64,000 nucleotides of DNA from Methylobacterium sp. AMS5 (GCF_001542815.1 NZ_CP006992.1:1216001-1280000), one strand, 5' to 3'. Shown: positions 18,381 to 27,640, numbered from the stretch's first letter. The notes: generated by a model not told the origin, from the sequence alone. Numbers and translations: made by a program.

Positions 18381-19049
18381 ATGATCCTCGTCGAACACAA
18401 ACTCGGTCATCTCGGCGATCCGGTCTGGCAGGAGCGCGCGGGGCAGGCGCGGATCGATCCGCTGGTGCTGGAGCAATGGGAGGCGCCCAAGAGCCGCCTG
18501 CGCAAGGCCAGCGAGAGCGGCATCGAGCTGGCGATCTCGCTGCCGCGCTCCGAGCACCTGCACGACGGCGATGTGCTCCACTACGACGCGGCGCAAAAGC
18601 TCATCGTCGTGGCCCGGATCGCCCTCAAGGAGGTGCTGGTCATCGAGCTGGAGGGGCTGGAGAGCCTCGCGCCGCACGACATCCTGCGCGCCTCCTTCGA
18701 ACTCGGGCACGGCCTCGGCAACCAGCACTGGCCGGCGGTGATCAAGGGATCGACGGTCTACGTGCCGCTCTCGGTCGATCAGAAGGTGATGGCGTCGGTC
18801 ATGCGCACGCACGCCTTCGCCCATGTGACAACCCGCTTCGCCCCGGGCGAGGAGGTGGCGGCCAAGCTCGACGCGAAGGAGGTCCGGCTGCTCTTTGCCG
18901 GTGCCGACGCCACCCCACACCACCATCATGACGGTCACGAGGCTGCACAGGCCCAAGACCACCATGAAGACCACCAAGACCACCCTGATCACGCGCACGA
19001 TCATGGCCATTCGCACGCGCATCATCACCGCCATGATCCGGTGGCGTGA
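18381..19049 (+). CDS. ureE: Urease nickel metallochaperone UreE
   Basis: The 222-residue protein begins MILVEHKLGHL and contains the UreE core (SLPRSEHLHDGDVL, LGNQHWPAVI, MRTHAFAHVTTRF). The C-terminal 45 residues are a nickel-binding tail rich in His and Asp (PHHHHDGHE, HDHGHSHAHHHRH). UreE delivers nickel to the UreG-UreD-UreF complex. ATG 18381 is preceded by GGGAGAG and starts the conserved domain, so longer in-frame starts are rejected. The His tail is among the longer ones for this family, which suggests a storage role in addition to delivery. Confidence 0.95.
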   Translation: MILVEHKLGHLGDPVWQERAGQARIDPLVLEQWEAPKSRLRKASESGIELAISLPRSEHLHDGDVLHYDAAQKLIVVARIALKEVLVIELEGLESLAPHDILRASFELGHGLGNQHWPAVIKGSTVYVPLSVDQKVMASVMRTHAFAHVTTRFAPGEEVAAKLDAKEVRLLFAGADATPHHHHDGHEAAQAQDHHEDHQDHPDHAHDHGHSHAHHHRHDPVA

Positions 19050-19771
19050 TGCGGCACGGTGAGCCGAGGGCCCGTCTCGCACCGCGCGGCATGACGCATC
19101 TCGCGCGCCTGCTGCAATTCTCGGATTCGACGCTGCCGATCGGCTCCTTCGCCTTCTCGAACGGCCTCGAATCCGCGCTGCAGACGGGGATCGTCAGCGA
19201 CGCGAGCAGCCTGCTGCAATTCGTCGAACTCGTTCTGCACCAGAACGCCCGGGTGGATGGCGTCGCGCTGCTGCACGCCCATCGCGCCGCCCTGGCGGAG
19301 GACTATTCCGGCATCGTCACCGCCGACCGAGCGTTGCTCTGCCGCCGCGTCGGCGAGGAGCAGCAGCTGATGCTGACGCGGATGGGCAAGAAGCTCGCCG
19401 AGCTGGCGCTCAAGATCGGCCCCTCGCCGGTGCTGGAGCGCTGGCTCGCCGATATCCGATCGGACGCCACCCCCGGCTGCCTGCCGATCGGTCAGGCGAT
19501 CACCCTCGCACATCTCGGCGCGGACGAGACGGACGCCTTCGTCGTCCACCAGTACGGCATGGCCTCGATGATCCTGAGCGCCGCGCTCCGGCTGATGCGG
19601 ATCGACCATTTCGAGACCCAGCGCATCCTGTTCGCCGCCCAGGGCCGCGTCGAGGACGACTACCTCGCCGTGCGCGATCTCGCCCTCGACGAGATGGCCG
19701 CCTTCGCGCCGGTCTTCGACGTGCTCGTTGCTCATCACACCACGGTCCATGTCCGCCTGTTCATGAATTGA
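19049..19771 (+). CDS. ureF: Urease accessory protein UreF
   Basis: The product has the UreF signatures [21 protein letters not shown] near the N-terminus and [13 protein letters not shown] in the C-terminal half, and is wholly helical in character. UreF acts with UreD and UreG as part of the GTP-dependent activation complex. The ATG at 19049 overlaps the ureE stop (TGATG); GTG 19046 and ATG 19091 ([12 protein letters not shown]) are alternatives, and the last gives the usual family N-terminus. It is coupled to ureG downstream through a short gap. Confidence 0.94.
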   Translation: MRHGEPRARLAPRGMTHLARLLQFSDSTLPIGSFAFSNGLESALQTGIVSDASSLLQFVELVLHQNARVDGVALLHAHRAALAEDYSGIVTADRALLCRRVGEEQQLMLTRMGKKLAELALKIGPSPVLERWLADIRSDATPGCLPIGQAITLAHLGADETDAFVVHQYGMASMILSAALRLMRIDHFETQRILFAAQGRVEDDYLAVRDLALDEMAAFAPVFDVLVAHHTTVHVRLFMN

Positions 19772-19791
19772 GTGCGGCAAAGGAAATCGAG

Positions 19792-20439
19792 ATGAAGAAG
19801 ATCACCCGTATCGGCATCGGCGGCCCGGTCGGCTCGGGCAAGACGGCCGTCATCGAGACCATCACGCCGCGCCTGATCGCGCTGGGGATCAAGCCGCTGA
19901 TCATCACCAACGACGTCGTCACGACGGAGGATGCCAAGCAGGTGCGCCGCACCCTCAACGGCGTGCTGATCGAGGAGAAGATCGTCGGCGTCGAGACCGG
20001 GGCCTGCCCGCACACGGCGGTCCGCGAAGATCCGTCGATGAATATCGCCGCGGTCGAGGAACTCGAAGACAAGTATCCCGACAGCGACGTGATCCTGATC
20101 GAGTCCGGCGGCGACAATCTCACGCTCACCTTCAGCCCGGCGCTGGCGGACTTCTACATCTACGTGATCGACGTCGCGGCCGGCGACAAGATCCCGCGCA
20201 AGAACGGCGCCGGAGTCTGCCAGTCGGATATCCTCGTCATCAACAAGAAGGATCTCGCCCCCTATGTCGGCGCGAGCCTCGACGTCATGGCGCGCGACTC
20301 CAAGCTCATGCGCGGCAAGAAGCCGTTCCTCTTCACCAACTGCAAGACCGGCGAGGGCGTCGACGACCTCCTCCAGCTTGTTCTCGACATGGCGCTGTTC
20401 GACGTGAGGACGGGTCCTCCGCTCGCGGCGAGCGCGTGA
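19792..20439 (+). CDS. ureG: Urease accessory GTPase UreG
   Basis: The 215-residue protein has a P-loop [10 protein letters not shown] (residues 9-18), the metal-binding motif [12 protein letters not shown] and the G-domain elements [13 protein letters not shown] and [13 protein letters not shown]. UreG hydrolyses GTP to drive nickel insertion and lysine carbamylation in UreC. The ATG at 19792 has AAAGGAAA nine bases upstream and matches the family N-terminus ([12 protein letters not shown]). A TTG at 19768 overlapping the ureF stop is less likely. Confidence 0.96.
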   Translation: MKKITRIGIGGPVGSGKTAVIETITPRLIALGIKPLIITNDVVTTEDAKQVRRTLNGVLIEEKIVGVETGACPHTAVREDPSMNIAAVEELEDKYPDSDVILIESGGDNLTLTFSPALADFYIYVIDVAAGDKIPRKNGAGVCQSDILVINKKDLAPYVGASLDVMARDSKLMRGKKPFLFTNCKTGEGVDDLLQLVLDMALFDVRTGPPLAASA

Positions 20440-20443
20440 GACC

Positions 20444-21379
20444 ATGACCCTGCACGAGCCACTCGGCCTCATCGACGCGGCGCGCGAACTGCGCGGTTTC
20501 CAGACCGAGCCGGCGCAGATGCGGGCGGGCGCGCCCGGCAAGGTCGGCCGCTTGCGTCTCGGTTTCTCGCTGCGCGGCGGTCGCTCCGTGCTCCACGACC
20601 TCTACCGGGTCGCTCCACTGCTGGTGCAGCAGGCGCTCTACTGGGACGAGGCCATGCCGGAACTGCCGGTCTGCCCGATCATCTCGGTCGGCGGCGGCAT
20701 TCTGCAGGGCGACCGCTACACGATCGACATCGCGGTGGGGGAAGGCGCCTGCGCGCACATCTCCACTCAGGGCGCCAACCGCATCCACGGCATGGATGCG
20801 AATTATGCCTCGCAGCATCAGACCGTGACCGTCGCGGCGGGTGGCTACCTCGAATACCTGCCGGACTTCACCATTCCCTATCGCGGCTCGCGCTTCCTCT
20901 CCCGCACGGACCTCGTCGTCGCGGCGGACGCCACCCTGCTCTACGGCGAGATGGTTCTCGCCGGCCGCAAGCATCATCATGTCGCGGAGCGGTTCGGCTT
21001 CGACCTGCTGTCGATGGACGTGAGCGTGCGCCGGCCCGGCGGCCACAAGCTGTTCGCGGAAAAGATCCTGATCGAGAAGGGCGATCCGACGATCGCCTTC
21101 GCGGCGGCGATGCGCGGCTTCGACGCCTTCGCCAACATCCTCTGCGTCACGCCTCCCGAGACGGCCGCGCGCATCAAGGAACGGTTCGAGACCCATTTCC
21201 CGATCGAGGCGCCGCGGGCGCTGTCCGGCGTGAGCCGCCTGCCCAACGCTGCCGGGCTGATGCTGCGCGCCGTCGGCGTGGAGACCTACGACGTGCGCAG
21301 CGAGGTTCGCCGGTTCTGGCGCATCGTGCGCGAGGAAGCGCGCGACCGGTCTCTTCCCGCCGAACCCTACTGGCGCTGA
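20444..21379 (+). CDS. ureD: Urease accessory protein UreD
   Basis: The 311-residue protein contains typical UreD blocks: ISVGGGILQGDRY, ISTQGANRIHGM, YLEYLPDFTIPYRGSRF and LLYGEMVLAGRKHH. UreD binds apo-urease and channels nickel from UreG. It begins 4 bp after ureG and completes the accessory set ureE-F-G-D. In many bacteria ureD precedes ureA; here it is last, next to the transport genes. Confidence 0.94.
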   Translation: MTLHEPLGLIDAARELRGFQTEPAQMRAGAPGKVGRLRLGFSLRGGRSVLHDLYRVAPLLVQQALYWDEAMPELPVCPIISVGGGILQGDRYTIDIAVGEGACAHISTQGANRIHGMDANYASQHQTVTVAAGGYLEYLPDFTIPYRGSRFLSRTDLVVAADATLLYGEMVLAGRKHHHVAERFGFDLLSMDVSVRRPGGHKLFAEKILIEKGDPTIAFAAAMRGFDAFANILCVTPPETAARIKERFETHFPIEAPRALSGVSRLPNAAGLMLRAVGVETYDVRSEVRRFWRIVREEARDRSLPAEPYWR

Positions 21380-21394
21380 GCGAGGACCGGACCC

Positions 21395-22423
21395 ATGCCG
21401 CGAGCGAACAGCAACCTTCTCGTCCAGTCGCTGCGCGGGACGAGCCAAGTCTTCTTCATGGAGAATGCTCTGACGGGCGTGCTGTTCTTCGTCGCGATGG
21501 CCTACGCCTCGTCGGTGACGGGCAATTGGGCCACCACGATCGGGGCGGCGGTCGGCGTTCTCGTCGCAACGCTGACCGCGCGACTTCTGGAATGCGACGC
21601 CCCTTCCGTCTCTTCCGGTCTCTACGGATTCAACGGCGCTCTCGTCGGCGCGGCGCTTCCGACCTTTATCGCAGCCTCGCCCCAACTCTGGGCCTCGATC
21701 GTGATCGGGGCGGCGGCGAGCACGGTCTTCACCGCCGCCTTCAGCGCGACGCTGACCGGCAAATGGGGCATTCCCGGCTCGACCGGTCCCTTCGTGCTGA
21801 CGGGCTGGCTGATGGTCGCCGCAGCCTATTCCTTCGGCGGCCTGCACGTGACGGGCGATGCCCCCAAGCTCGCGGGCGATGTCGCGCCCGGCCTCACCGG
21901 CATTCCGGGGCCGATGGACCTCGTCGCAATCTTTTTCCGCAACATCGCGCAGGTCTACCTGCTGGGTAGCGCCGTCAGCGGCGTCATCATCCTGGCCGGC
22001 ATCCTGATCGCCTCGGTCCCGGCCGGGATCGCCGCCGCCGCCGGATCGCTGATCAGCATGGTCGTCGCGATCGCGATGGGTGCCGATCCCAAGGCCGTGA
22101 GCCAGGGCCTCTACGGCTTCAGCCCGGTCCTGACGGCGATGGCCGTCGGCGTCGTCTTCCTGACGCCCTCGCCGCGGGTGGCCGTCTATGCCGGTCTCGC
22201 CACCGTGATGACCGTCTTCGTCCAGGGCGCCCTCGACGTCATGGTCGCGCCGGCGGGCATCCCGTCCTTCACCGCCCCCTACGTTCTGACGATGTACCTC
22301 TTCATCGCGCCCAAGAAGCTGATGGCGCCCCATCCGCACGGGCCGGTGGCCGATCCGATGATCGACGACCAAGGCAAGGTGCCGGGCAAGGCGCCGGTCC
22401 ACGCAGCCGGAACCGCGCGGTGA
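21395..22423 (+). CDS. Urea transporter (UT family)
   Basis: The 342-residue protein has about ten hydrophobic segments arranged as two homologous halves. Each half carries the UT family signature SSGLYGFNGALVGAALP (first half) or SQGLYGFSPVLTAMAVG (second half), and both contain the LYGFN/LYGFS selectivity-filter element. UT channels pass urea down its gradient through the inner membrane. The gene starts 15 bp after ureD, so urea entry and hydrolysis are co-expressed. The C-terminal 25 residues are hydrophilic and not typical of the fold. Confidence 0.92.
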   Translation: MPRANSNLLVQSLRGTSQVFFMENALTGVLFFVAMAYASSVTGNWATTIGAAVGVLVATLTARLLECDAPSVSSGLYGFNGALVGAALPTFIAASPQLWASIVIGAAASTVFTAAFSATLTGKWGIPGSTGPFVLTGWLMVAAAYSFGGLHVTGDAPKLAGDVAPGLTGIPGPMDLVAIFFRNIAQVYLLGSAVSGVIILAGILIASVPAGIAAAAGSLISMVVAIAMGADPKAVSQGLYGFSPVLTAMAVGVVFLTPSPRVAVYAGLATVMTVFVQGALDVMVAPAGIPSFTAPYVLTMYLFIAPKKLMAPHPHGPVADPMIDDQGKVPGKAPVHAAGTAR

Positions 22424-22572
22424 CGCGCCCGAGCGCCCTCATCCGGACGCCTCGCATGACGGCACGGCATCGATCCCGTTTCGATCGGCACCGTCTTGCC
22501 GGACCGGCGAGGCCGCGCATCGCGATCGCCGACACGCCCCCCTTCCGAGAAGCACAGATCTAGGAGCACGCG

Positions 22573-23811
22573 ATGCAAGGCATCAATGCCGGCGACACGG
22601 CCTTCATCCTCATCTGCACCGCTCTGGTCCTTATGATGACGCCGGCTCCGGCCCTCTTCTACGGAGGCCTCGTCAGACAGCGCGATGTGCTGTCTGTCAT
22701 GATCCAGAATTTCGTCTGCATCGGTGTGGTCGGCGTCATCTGGGTGTTCGGAGGTTTCAGCCTCGCCTTCGGTCCGGATATCGGCGGCACGATCGGAAAT
22801 TTCGCGTTCTATTTCGGAATGTACGATGTCGGCATCGAGCCACATCCGTCCTACGCTCCCAATATTCCCTTCATCATGGTCTTTGCCTACCAGATGATGT
22901 TCGCCATCATCACGCCGGCCCTGATGACCGGCGCCTTCGTCGGGCGCTTTCGGTTCGGCGCCTACCTGTTCTTCGTCACGGCCTGGACCATCCTCGTCTA
23001 TGTGCCGGCCGCGCACTGGGTCTGGGGCGGAGGCTTCCTGGCCAAGCTGGGCGTCGTCGATTTCGCCGGCGGGATCGTCATCCACACCTCCGCGGGATTT
23101 TCCGCGCTGGCGACGGCGAAGTTTCTCGGCAAACGGAGAGTGGCGGCGGGCGAATCCGAATCCGCGCCGGCCAGCCTGCCCCTGGTCGCTCTCGGTGCAG
23201 GTCTGCTGTGGTTCGGCTGGTTCGGCTTCAATGCCGGCGGCGCCTATGCAGCGGATGCGCTGGCGGCCTACGCCTTCACCAACACCATGCTCGCGGGCTC
23301 CATCGCCATGCTGGTGTGGATGTTCTGGGAATGGCGCGAGACCAAGCACCCGTCCTTTTCAGGCGTCCTCGTCGGCGCAGTGGCGGGGCTCGCGACGATC
23401 ACACCGGCCTCCGGCTATGTCGAGCCCATCGCCGCCCTGGCGATCGGCGCCATCGGCGCGACGGCCTGCTACTTTGCAAAGCACGTCCAGAAGTGGCTGA
23501 AGATCGACGACACGCTGGAAGTCTGGCGTGCCCACGGTGTCGGCGGCCTCACCGGTGCCCTGCTCATCGGCCTCCTGGCCAGCCCGCACATCAATCAGGT
23601 CTCGGCGAGCCTGCAGCAATTCGGCGTCCAGCTTCTCGCCGTCCTCGTCGTCGGCGCTTATGCCTCCTTCGTCACCTTCATGATCCTGATGGGCCTGGAT
23701 CGCTTCGGGACGCTGCGGGTGCCGGAAGAGGTTCAGGAAGAGGGCCTCGACACGATGCTCGGCGAGCGCGCCTTCAACCTGTGGAACATGGATCGCACCC
23801 TCCCGAAGTAG
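22573..23811 (+). CDS. amt: Ammonium transporter (Amt family)
   Basis: The 412-residue protein has eleven hydrophobic segments. Signatures include TPAPALFYGGLVRQ, the Amt motif DFAGGIVIHTSAGFSAL with the first pore His, and RAHGVGGLTGALLIG with the second pore His. Amt proteins recover ammonium, here plausibly ammonia leaking from urease. No signal peptide is present. The ATG has AGGAGC upstream at 22562-22567. It is 149 bp from the urea transporter and may have its own promoter. No glnK gene accompanies it, which is unusual for amt, so PII control would need a distant glnK. Confidence 0.93.
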   Translation: MQGINAGDTAFILICTALVLMMTPAPALFYGGLVRQRDVLSVMIQNFVCIGVVGVIWVFGGFSLAFGPDIGGTIGNFAFYFGMYDVGIEPHPSYAPNIPFIMVFAYQMMFAIITPALMTGAFVGRFRFGAYLFFVTAWTILVYVPAAHWVWGGGFLAKLGVVDFAGGIVIHTSAGFSALATAKFLGKRRVAAGESESAPASLPLVALGAGLLWFGWFGFNAGGAYAADALAAYAFTNTMLAGSIAMLVWMFWEWRETKHPSFSGVLVGAVAGLATITPASGYVEPIAALAIGAIGATACYFAKHVQKWLKIDDTLEVWRAHGVGGLTGALLIGLLASPHINQVSASLQQFGVQLLAVLVVGAYASFVTFMILMGLDRFGTLRVPEEVQEEGLDTMLGERAFNLWNMDRTLPK

Positions 23812-23852
23812 CCTCGTTGCGACGAGCGCCCCCGCAAGGCGGGACTGAACAT

Positions 23853-24041
23853 CGAGGGCGTCTCTCTGAGCTACGGGTGCTGATCGTGGTCTGCGCGTCG
23901 CCCAACTGGGTGTGGACGCAATCGCGCTGTATGGGCCAATCGAATGCCCTGATCGCTCAAAGGGATGGCTGCGCGCCCCTCCTCAGGCAAAGGTCACCTG
24001 TTCGCATCGTGTCGGGCACGTCAATTTTTTCAATAGCTTAG
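23853..24041. repeat. tRNA-Arg locus repeat, right copy (decayed)
   Basis: This is the diverged direct copy of 9991-10166. It keeps the 5' end of tRNA-Arg on the minus strand (CTGAGCTACGGGTGC) plus part of its anticodon side (GAGGGC). It also keeps the tRNA-like block (GCTCAAAGGGATGGC, CCTCCTCAGGCAAAGGTCAC, ATCGTGTCGGG). Point changes and a short deletion prevent a functional tRNA. With the left copy it brackets about 13.7 kb. Confidence 0.75.
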
Positions 24042-24202
24042 CTTGCATTTGGCGCCTACGTGCCAGGAAGCATGGTGCGGACGGCAGGCGGTAACGCGCT
24101 GATTCGCGCATCCGGGCTGGCTGGCTCCGGCTGCCGAGGATAGGGCATTCGGACGGGAGCGGCCGGAGCGCGGCTCGCCCCAGCGACAGGAACAGCCACA
24201 CA

Positions 24203-24445
24203 ATGCCGATCAAGGCCCTGAACGATCGTAAGAAGCTGTCGGGCGACTTCAACGAGGCCAATGACGCCTTCATCGACGCGGTGCTCACGGCGCTTCAAGC
24301 GGGCGAGATCCCGCTCGATCTGGCCCGGGCCTACCTCGCGCATCCGGTTGCCATGATGCACGCGGATGGCGCGCAAGCGGTGGCCAATTACTTCGAGCGG
24401 ATCCTGTCGCAGAAGCCCAAGATCAACTGGACACCTGGCGATTGA
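24203..24445 (+). CDS. Small conserved-looking protein of unknown function
   Basis: The 80-residue product (MPIKALNDRKKLSGD...INWTPGD) is soluble, predicted helical, with no signal peptide, Cys or known motif. The ATG has a modest AGGAACAG site 9-16 bases upstream. It sits just past the right tRNA-Arg repeat and before a convergent gene. I do not recognise a family. Codon use looks normal for this genome. Confidence 0.6.
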   Translation: MPIKALNDRKKLSGDFNEANDAFIDAVLTALQAGEIPLDLARAYLAHPVAMMHADGAQAVANYFERILSQKPKINWTPGD

Positions 24446-24620
24446 GCCTCAGGCTTGCGCCGGCGCCCCCTCCGGGCCGACGGAGACGATCGGCCCGGAT
24501 CAGAGTGCCGTGAAGTCAAAAGGACGGGCGCGGAACAGGCCATGCTCAGCGACGCCGGATCGCTTGTCGGTGGCGTCGGGCGCGGGCCGCCGAACCGGTT
24601 CTCGGTTGCGAAGGCATCCC

Positions 24621-25289
24621 TCACGCCCCCTCGCCGGTATGGCCGGCCCGGAGCGTGTCCGCCTCGGCCGCGAGGTTGGCTCGGGCGGCTGTCTCGAAGC
24701 GGTCGCGAAAGGGGCGGGTCTGGTAGAGGTCGGGCCGGGCGAGGAAGCGGTCGAGCACGCCCGCGCGGCCGAACCGCCATGCCGCTTCGGGAACCGCAGC
24801 GTATTCGCGCCGGATCGCCGCCGCATAGGCCTCGTATTCCGGGCGGGGTGCGCCCAACACCGCGAGATCGAGGTCGAGCATCAGCCGTGTGGCCGCGTCG
24901 TCGCTCGGCGCGTGGGCGGCGCTCGCCTGGATCATCGCCTCTGCCGCCCGGATCGGGCCGGATTCCGGGGCCGGTCCGGCATGAGTCAGCAGCAATGCGG
25001 CGCTGCGCCACTCGTTGTCGGTGCGGGCGGTGTCGTAGACCGCATCGTGAAAGAAGATCGCGAGATCGATCGCGTCGTGATCGAGCCCGGCGAAGTCCGG
25101 AAGCGCCCGCACCGCGTCGTGCCCTTCGAGCAGGTCCGCGATGTGGCGCCAGCCGTGATAGTGGCGCCCGGCCTCTCCGTACCCGGCGTCGATTGCCCGC
25201 CACGCTGCCTCGGCACCGTCCGCCCGCACCGCCCGGCCCCAGAGTTCGTCGAAACGTGCGCGCAGGCGGTCGTTCATGTGGTCGTTCAC
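24621..25289 (-). CDS. Predicted metal-dependent HD-superfamily phosphohydrolase
   Basis: The 222-residue protein has the compact HD-like pattern of COG4339-type proteins: YHGWRHI near residue 44, FFHDAVYD near residue 79 (the HD pair) and an Asp-rich LMLDLDLAVLG near residue 139. Such proteins are predicted metal phosphohydrolases of unknown substrate. It starts with GTG 25289 (GAGG nine bases upstream) and follows the secreted protein gene by 14 bp, so it may be the last gene of that operon. ATG 25277 is an alternative. Confidence 0.75.
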   Translation of the reverse strand: MNDHMNDRLRARFDELWGRAVRADGAEAAWRAIDAGYGEAGRHYHGWRHIADLLEGHDAVRALPDFAGLDHDAIDLAIFFHDAVYDTARTDNEWRSAALLLTHAGPAPESGPIRAAEAMIQASAAHAPSDDAATRLMLDLDLAVLGAPRPEYEAYAAAIRREYAAVPEAAWRFGRAGVLDRFLARPDLYQTRPFRDRFETAARANLAAEADTLRAGHTGEGA

Positions 25290-25303
25290 GGGCGGGCCTC
25301 AGT

Positions 25304-25930
25304 TCACACGGTCGCAGGTCGAGGCCGCCTCTCCGCGTTGCCGCGCAGGCCGCCCGGCGGGCGAACCTCGCAGACGACGTATTTGCCCTGCCGTTCCAAG
25401 GTGAAGCTCGGGCCGGTGGCCGAGACGATGCGGTGACCGCCGTTCAGGAGCGCGCTCATCGGCTGGTCGATCGCCTCCCAGGTGGTCGGAAGGCGCGGCG
25501 GTGCGGCGGATGGCGGGGTCTGCGCCCGCGCAAACGTCGCGGGAATGCCCGCCATGCTGCCCGTCGTCATCGGGCAGCCGCCGTGATCCTCGGCGAGCGT
25601 CAGCGCGGCGTCCTCCGGGGTGAAGGCGAGGCTGCCGCGGATGCGCTCCGGTTCGCCCGGGAACCACGTCTCGACCGCGGCGCGGGCACCCGCGAGCCGG
25701 CCCCGCAGCAGGAAGATGCAGCTGAACGACGGCATCCCGTCGGCCCCGCCGCGCTCCTCGACGAAGACGCCGGAAACGGCCTCGCCCTCCACCGCCAGGG
25801 TCAGGCTGTCGTAGACGCCCGAACGCGGCAGCGGCTCGGCGGCGGCCGCGCCGCACAGGGCGAGCCCGGCGAGAGCCGCGGATGCGCAGATGCGGCGCCC
25901 GCGGGACCGAGGCGGAACCGGCAGGATCAC
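25304..25930 (-). CDS. Secreted protein of unknown function
   Basis: The 208-residue product starts at GTG 25930, overlapping the upstream gene's stop (GTGA). It has a signal peptide (ICASAALAGLALCGAAAA, cleavage before EPLP). The mature part carries four Cys (FSCIF, GGCPM, VVCEV and one more context) that could pair, and beta-rich sequence. I do not recognise a family. The 4-bp overlap shows co-translation with the 25927-26427 gene, so the two secreted proteins probably act together. Confidence 0.7.
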   Translation of the reverse strand: MILPVPPRSRGRRICASAALAGLALCGAAAAEPLPRSGVYDSLTLAVEGEAVSGVFVEERGGADGMPSFSCIFLLRGRLAGARAAVETWFPGEPERIRGSLAFTPEDAALTLAEDHGGCPMTTGSMAGIPATFARAQTPPSAAPPRLPTTWEAIDQPMSALLNGGHRIVSATGPSFTLERQGKYVVCEVRPPGGLRGNAERRPRPATV

Positions 25931-26427
25931 AGGTTCTTTTCCAGAACCTGCACCACCGCCGCCACACGATCCTTGAAGTCGGCGACGTTCGAGAAGGGCC
26001 GCCAGTTCACGTCGAGGACGCCGCCGTCGAATTTCAGACCGTTCGGGTAGTTCGAGGCCGGCGCCGTCTTCTCGTCGAAGCGGATGCGGATCGACTTCAG
26101 CTTCGCCTGCAGCGCCTCGCGGCCCATCTTGTCCTTGCCGACGTCCTTCAGCCCGGCCGCGATCGGCTCGAAGATGGTCTTCTCGAAATAGCCTTCGTCG
26201 GCATAGTATTTCGCATCGCCCGGCAGGGTGATCTGGTCCCACGCCACCTCGACCGGCACGGGAAAGCCCGCGGCCTCCTGGATCGCCTTCTCCTGCGCGG
26301 GGTAGCGGCTCTCGCGATAGGCCGTGATGGCCCGGCGTTCGGCGAGCCCGAGCGTCGGCTCGGCCCGGGCCGCGGAGGCGCAGAGCAGGGTCGCGGCGGC
26401 GGCGAGCGCGTTGCGGCGTGAGATCAT
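25927..26427 (-). CDS. Exported protein of unknown function with a Tat-like leader
   Basis: The 166-residue product begins MISRRNALAAAATLLCASAARA, a twin-arginine-like leader followed by a hydrophobic core and an AxA cleavage site. The mature part is soluble and charged (AITAYRESRYPAQE, YYADEGYFEKTIFEPIAAGL, IRIRFDEKTAPASN) with no family I recognise. A Tat route would imply folding or cofactor binding before export, but the motif lacks the usual FLK so Sec is possible. It sits in a run of leftward secreted-protein genes. Confidence 0.7.
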   Translation of the reverse strand: MISRRNALAAAATLLCASAARAEPTLGLAERRAITAYRESRYPAQEKAIQEAAGFPVPVEVAWDQITLPGDAKYYADEGYFEKTIFEPIAAGLKDVGKDKMGREALQAKLKSIRIRFDEKTAPASNYPNGLKFDGGVLDVNWRPFSNVADFKDRVAAVVQVLEKNL

Positions 26428-26492
26428 GCGGCGGTTTCTCCTCGAAGGGCGGCCCGCATCGCGGGCGCCGGGGGCAAAGGGCGGGTGCGCCG

Positions 26493-27242
26493 TCACGGCG
26501 TCGGCCGGCATCGCACCGGGCCGGCGGCCTCGATGGCGAGGCTGCCGGTCCAGACGAGCCGCACCGGGAAGGAGACGATGCTCGGGGTATCCTTGGGGGC
26601 CTTGCCGGCGCGGTAGGCTTGCGCGCAGACCTTGACCGGCGCCGGCAGGGCCGCGACCGGTGCCGGGAGCTTTTCCTCGCGCACGATCCGCGCCCAGCAG
26701 GCCGCGCCCCCTTGCGGGATCGAGCAGGCGCCCTGCACCCCGCGGCGGAAGCCGAGCCGCAGCGTCGCGCCCTCGGCCGCGAAGCGGTCGATGCCGTCGT
26801 CGGTGATCGTGTCGGTGAACAGCCTGCGGCCGCTCCCGGCATCGATCACCGCGAAGGGCATGGTGCCGTTGGTGCTCGCATCCTCGAAGACGAGGAACCC
26901 GTCCGCCCGCCCGATGAAGCGCTGGCCGCCGGTTTCCAGCGTACGTGCGCTGACGCCGGGCGCGGCGCGGCAGGCCACGGGTGGGCCGCCGCGGATCGGG
27001 ATGAGCGCCGCATCCCCGGGCTCGGGGGTGCCGGTGTCGCTCTCGCGGATGACGAGATCGGGATAGAAGGTGCAGGTGATCTCTCGGCCCTGCGCATCCC
27101 TGGCGGTCTCGACCTTCGCGGGCGGATCGAACCGAGCCACGTTCCAGCCCTCGGCGGCGAACGGCGTCGCGGCGGAGAAGCCGACGAAGAGCCCGGCGAG
27201 GGCGGAGCAGGAAAGAAGCTGCTGGCTGCGTGTGAGTCTCAC
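26493..27242 (-). CDS. Secreted protein of unknown function
   Basis: The 249-residue product starts at GTG 27242 and has a signal peptide (LLSCSALAGLFVGFSAATPFAA). The mature domain has Cys residues at EITCTFYP, PVACRAAP, GACSIP, AACWARI, KVCAQAY and VRCRPTP, an even number suited to disulfides, and is predicted beta-rich (GFLVFEDASTNGTMPFAVID). Late motifs (ARI..E..PAPVA..VCAQAYRAGKAPKDTPSIV) hint at an invasion-associated-B-like fold, but I am not certain. It is 65 bp upstream of the next exported gene and divergent from 27293. Confidence 0.7.
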   Translation of the reverse strand: MRLTRSQQLLSCSALAGLFVGFSAATPFAAEGWNVARFDPPAKVETARDAQGREITCTFYPDLVIRESDTGTPEPGDAALIPIRGGPPVACRAAPGVSARTLETGGQRFIGRADGFLVFEDASTNGTMPFAVIDAGSGRRLFTDTITDDGIDRFAAEGATLRLGFRRGVQGACSIPQGGAACWARIVREEKLPAPVAALPAPVKVCAQAYRAGKAPKDTPSIVSFPVRLVWTGSLAIEAAGPVRCRPTP

Positions 27243-27292
27243 GTCGAATCTCTGCCGAGCGGGGCCGCAACCATGGATGGAAGAGTGTGACG

Positions 27293-27622
27293 ATGACCCG
27301 ATCGTGGACCGCCGCCGCGCTTCTCAGCGCGCTGATTCTCGTGCACCTGCCCGCCCCGGTGCGGGCCGATCCGGCCCTCTCGCCCACGCAGAGAAAGAGC
27401 CTGCCCGCCGAGGTCGTGACCTATCTGGATCGATACAGGGGCTGCAACCACTGGTCGGGAGAGGAGGCCTACGACGCGGCCCGCGGCCGGGAGATCGCCG
27501 CCGCCGTCAAGACGCTGCGCTGCGACGCCATCGAGGCGGACGAGAAGCGGCTGCGGCAGCGCTACGGCCGCGATCCGGCGGTGCGGAAGGCGCTCGATGC
27601 GGCCGCGCATGCGGACGGCTGA
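27293..27622 (+). CDS. Small secreted protein of unknown function
   Basis: The 109-residue product has a clear signal peptide (WTAAALLSALILVHLPAPVRA). The mature part is about 80 residues, helical and charged, with two Cys (YRGCNHW and LRCDAIE) that could form one disulfide. ATG 27293 is chosen over GTG 27287 because GGAAG lies nine bases upstream. It is transcribed away from the preceding secreted-protein gene across a 50-bp gap, so their promoters overlap. Confidence 0.65.
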   Translation: MTRSWTAAALLSALILVHLPAPVRADPALSPTQRKSLPAEVVTYLDRYRGCNHWSGEEAYDAARGREIAAAVKTLRCDAIEADEKRLRQRYGRDPAVRKALDAAAHADG

Positions 27623-27640
27623 TCCCGCCGGAATTGCCCG

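Noticed and set aside
20333..22402. Long minus-strand frame opposite ureD and the urea transporter
   Set aside because: Same reasoning: the plus-strand genes are unambiguous and the antisense product has no known feature.
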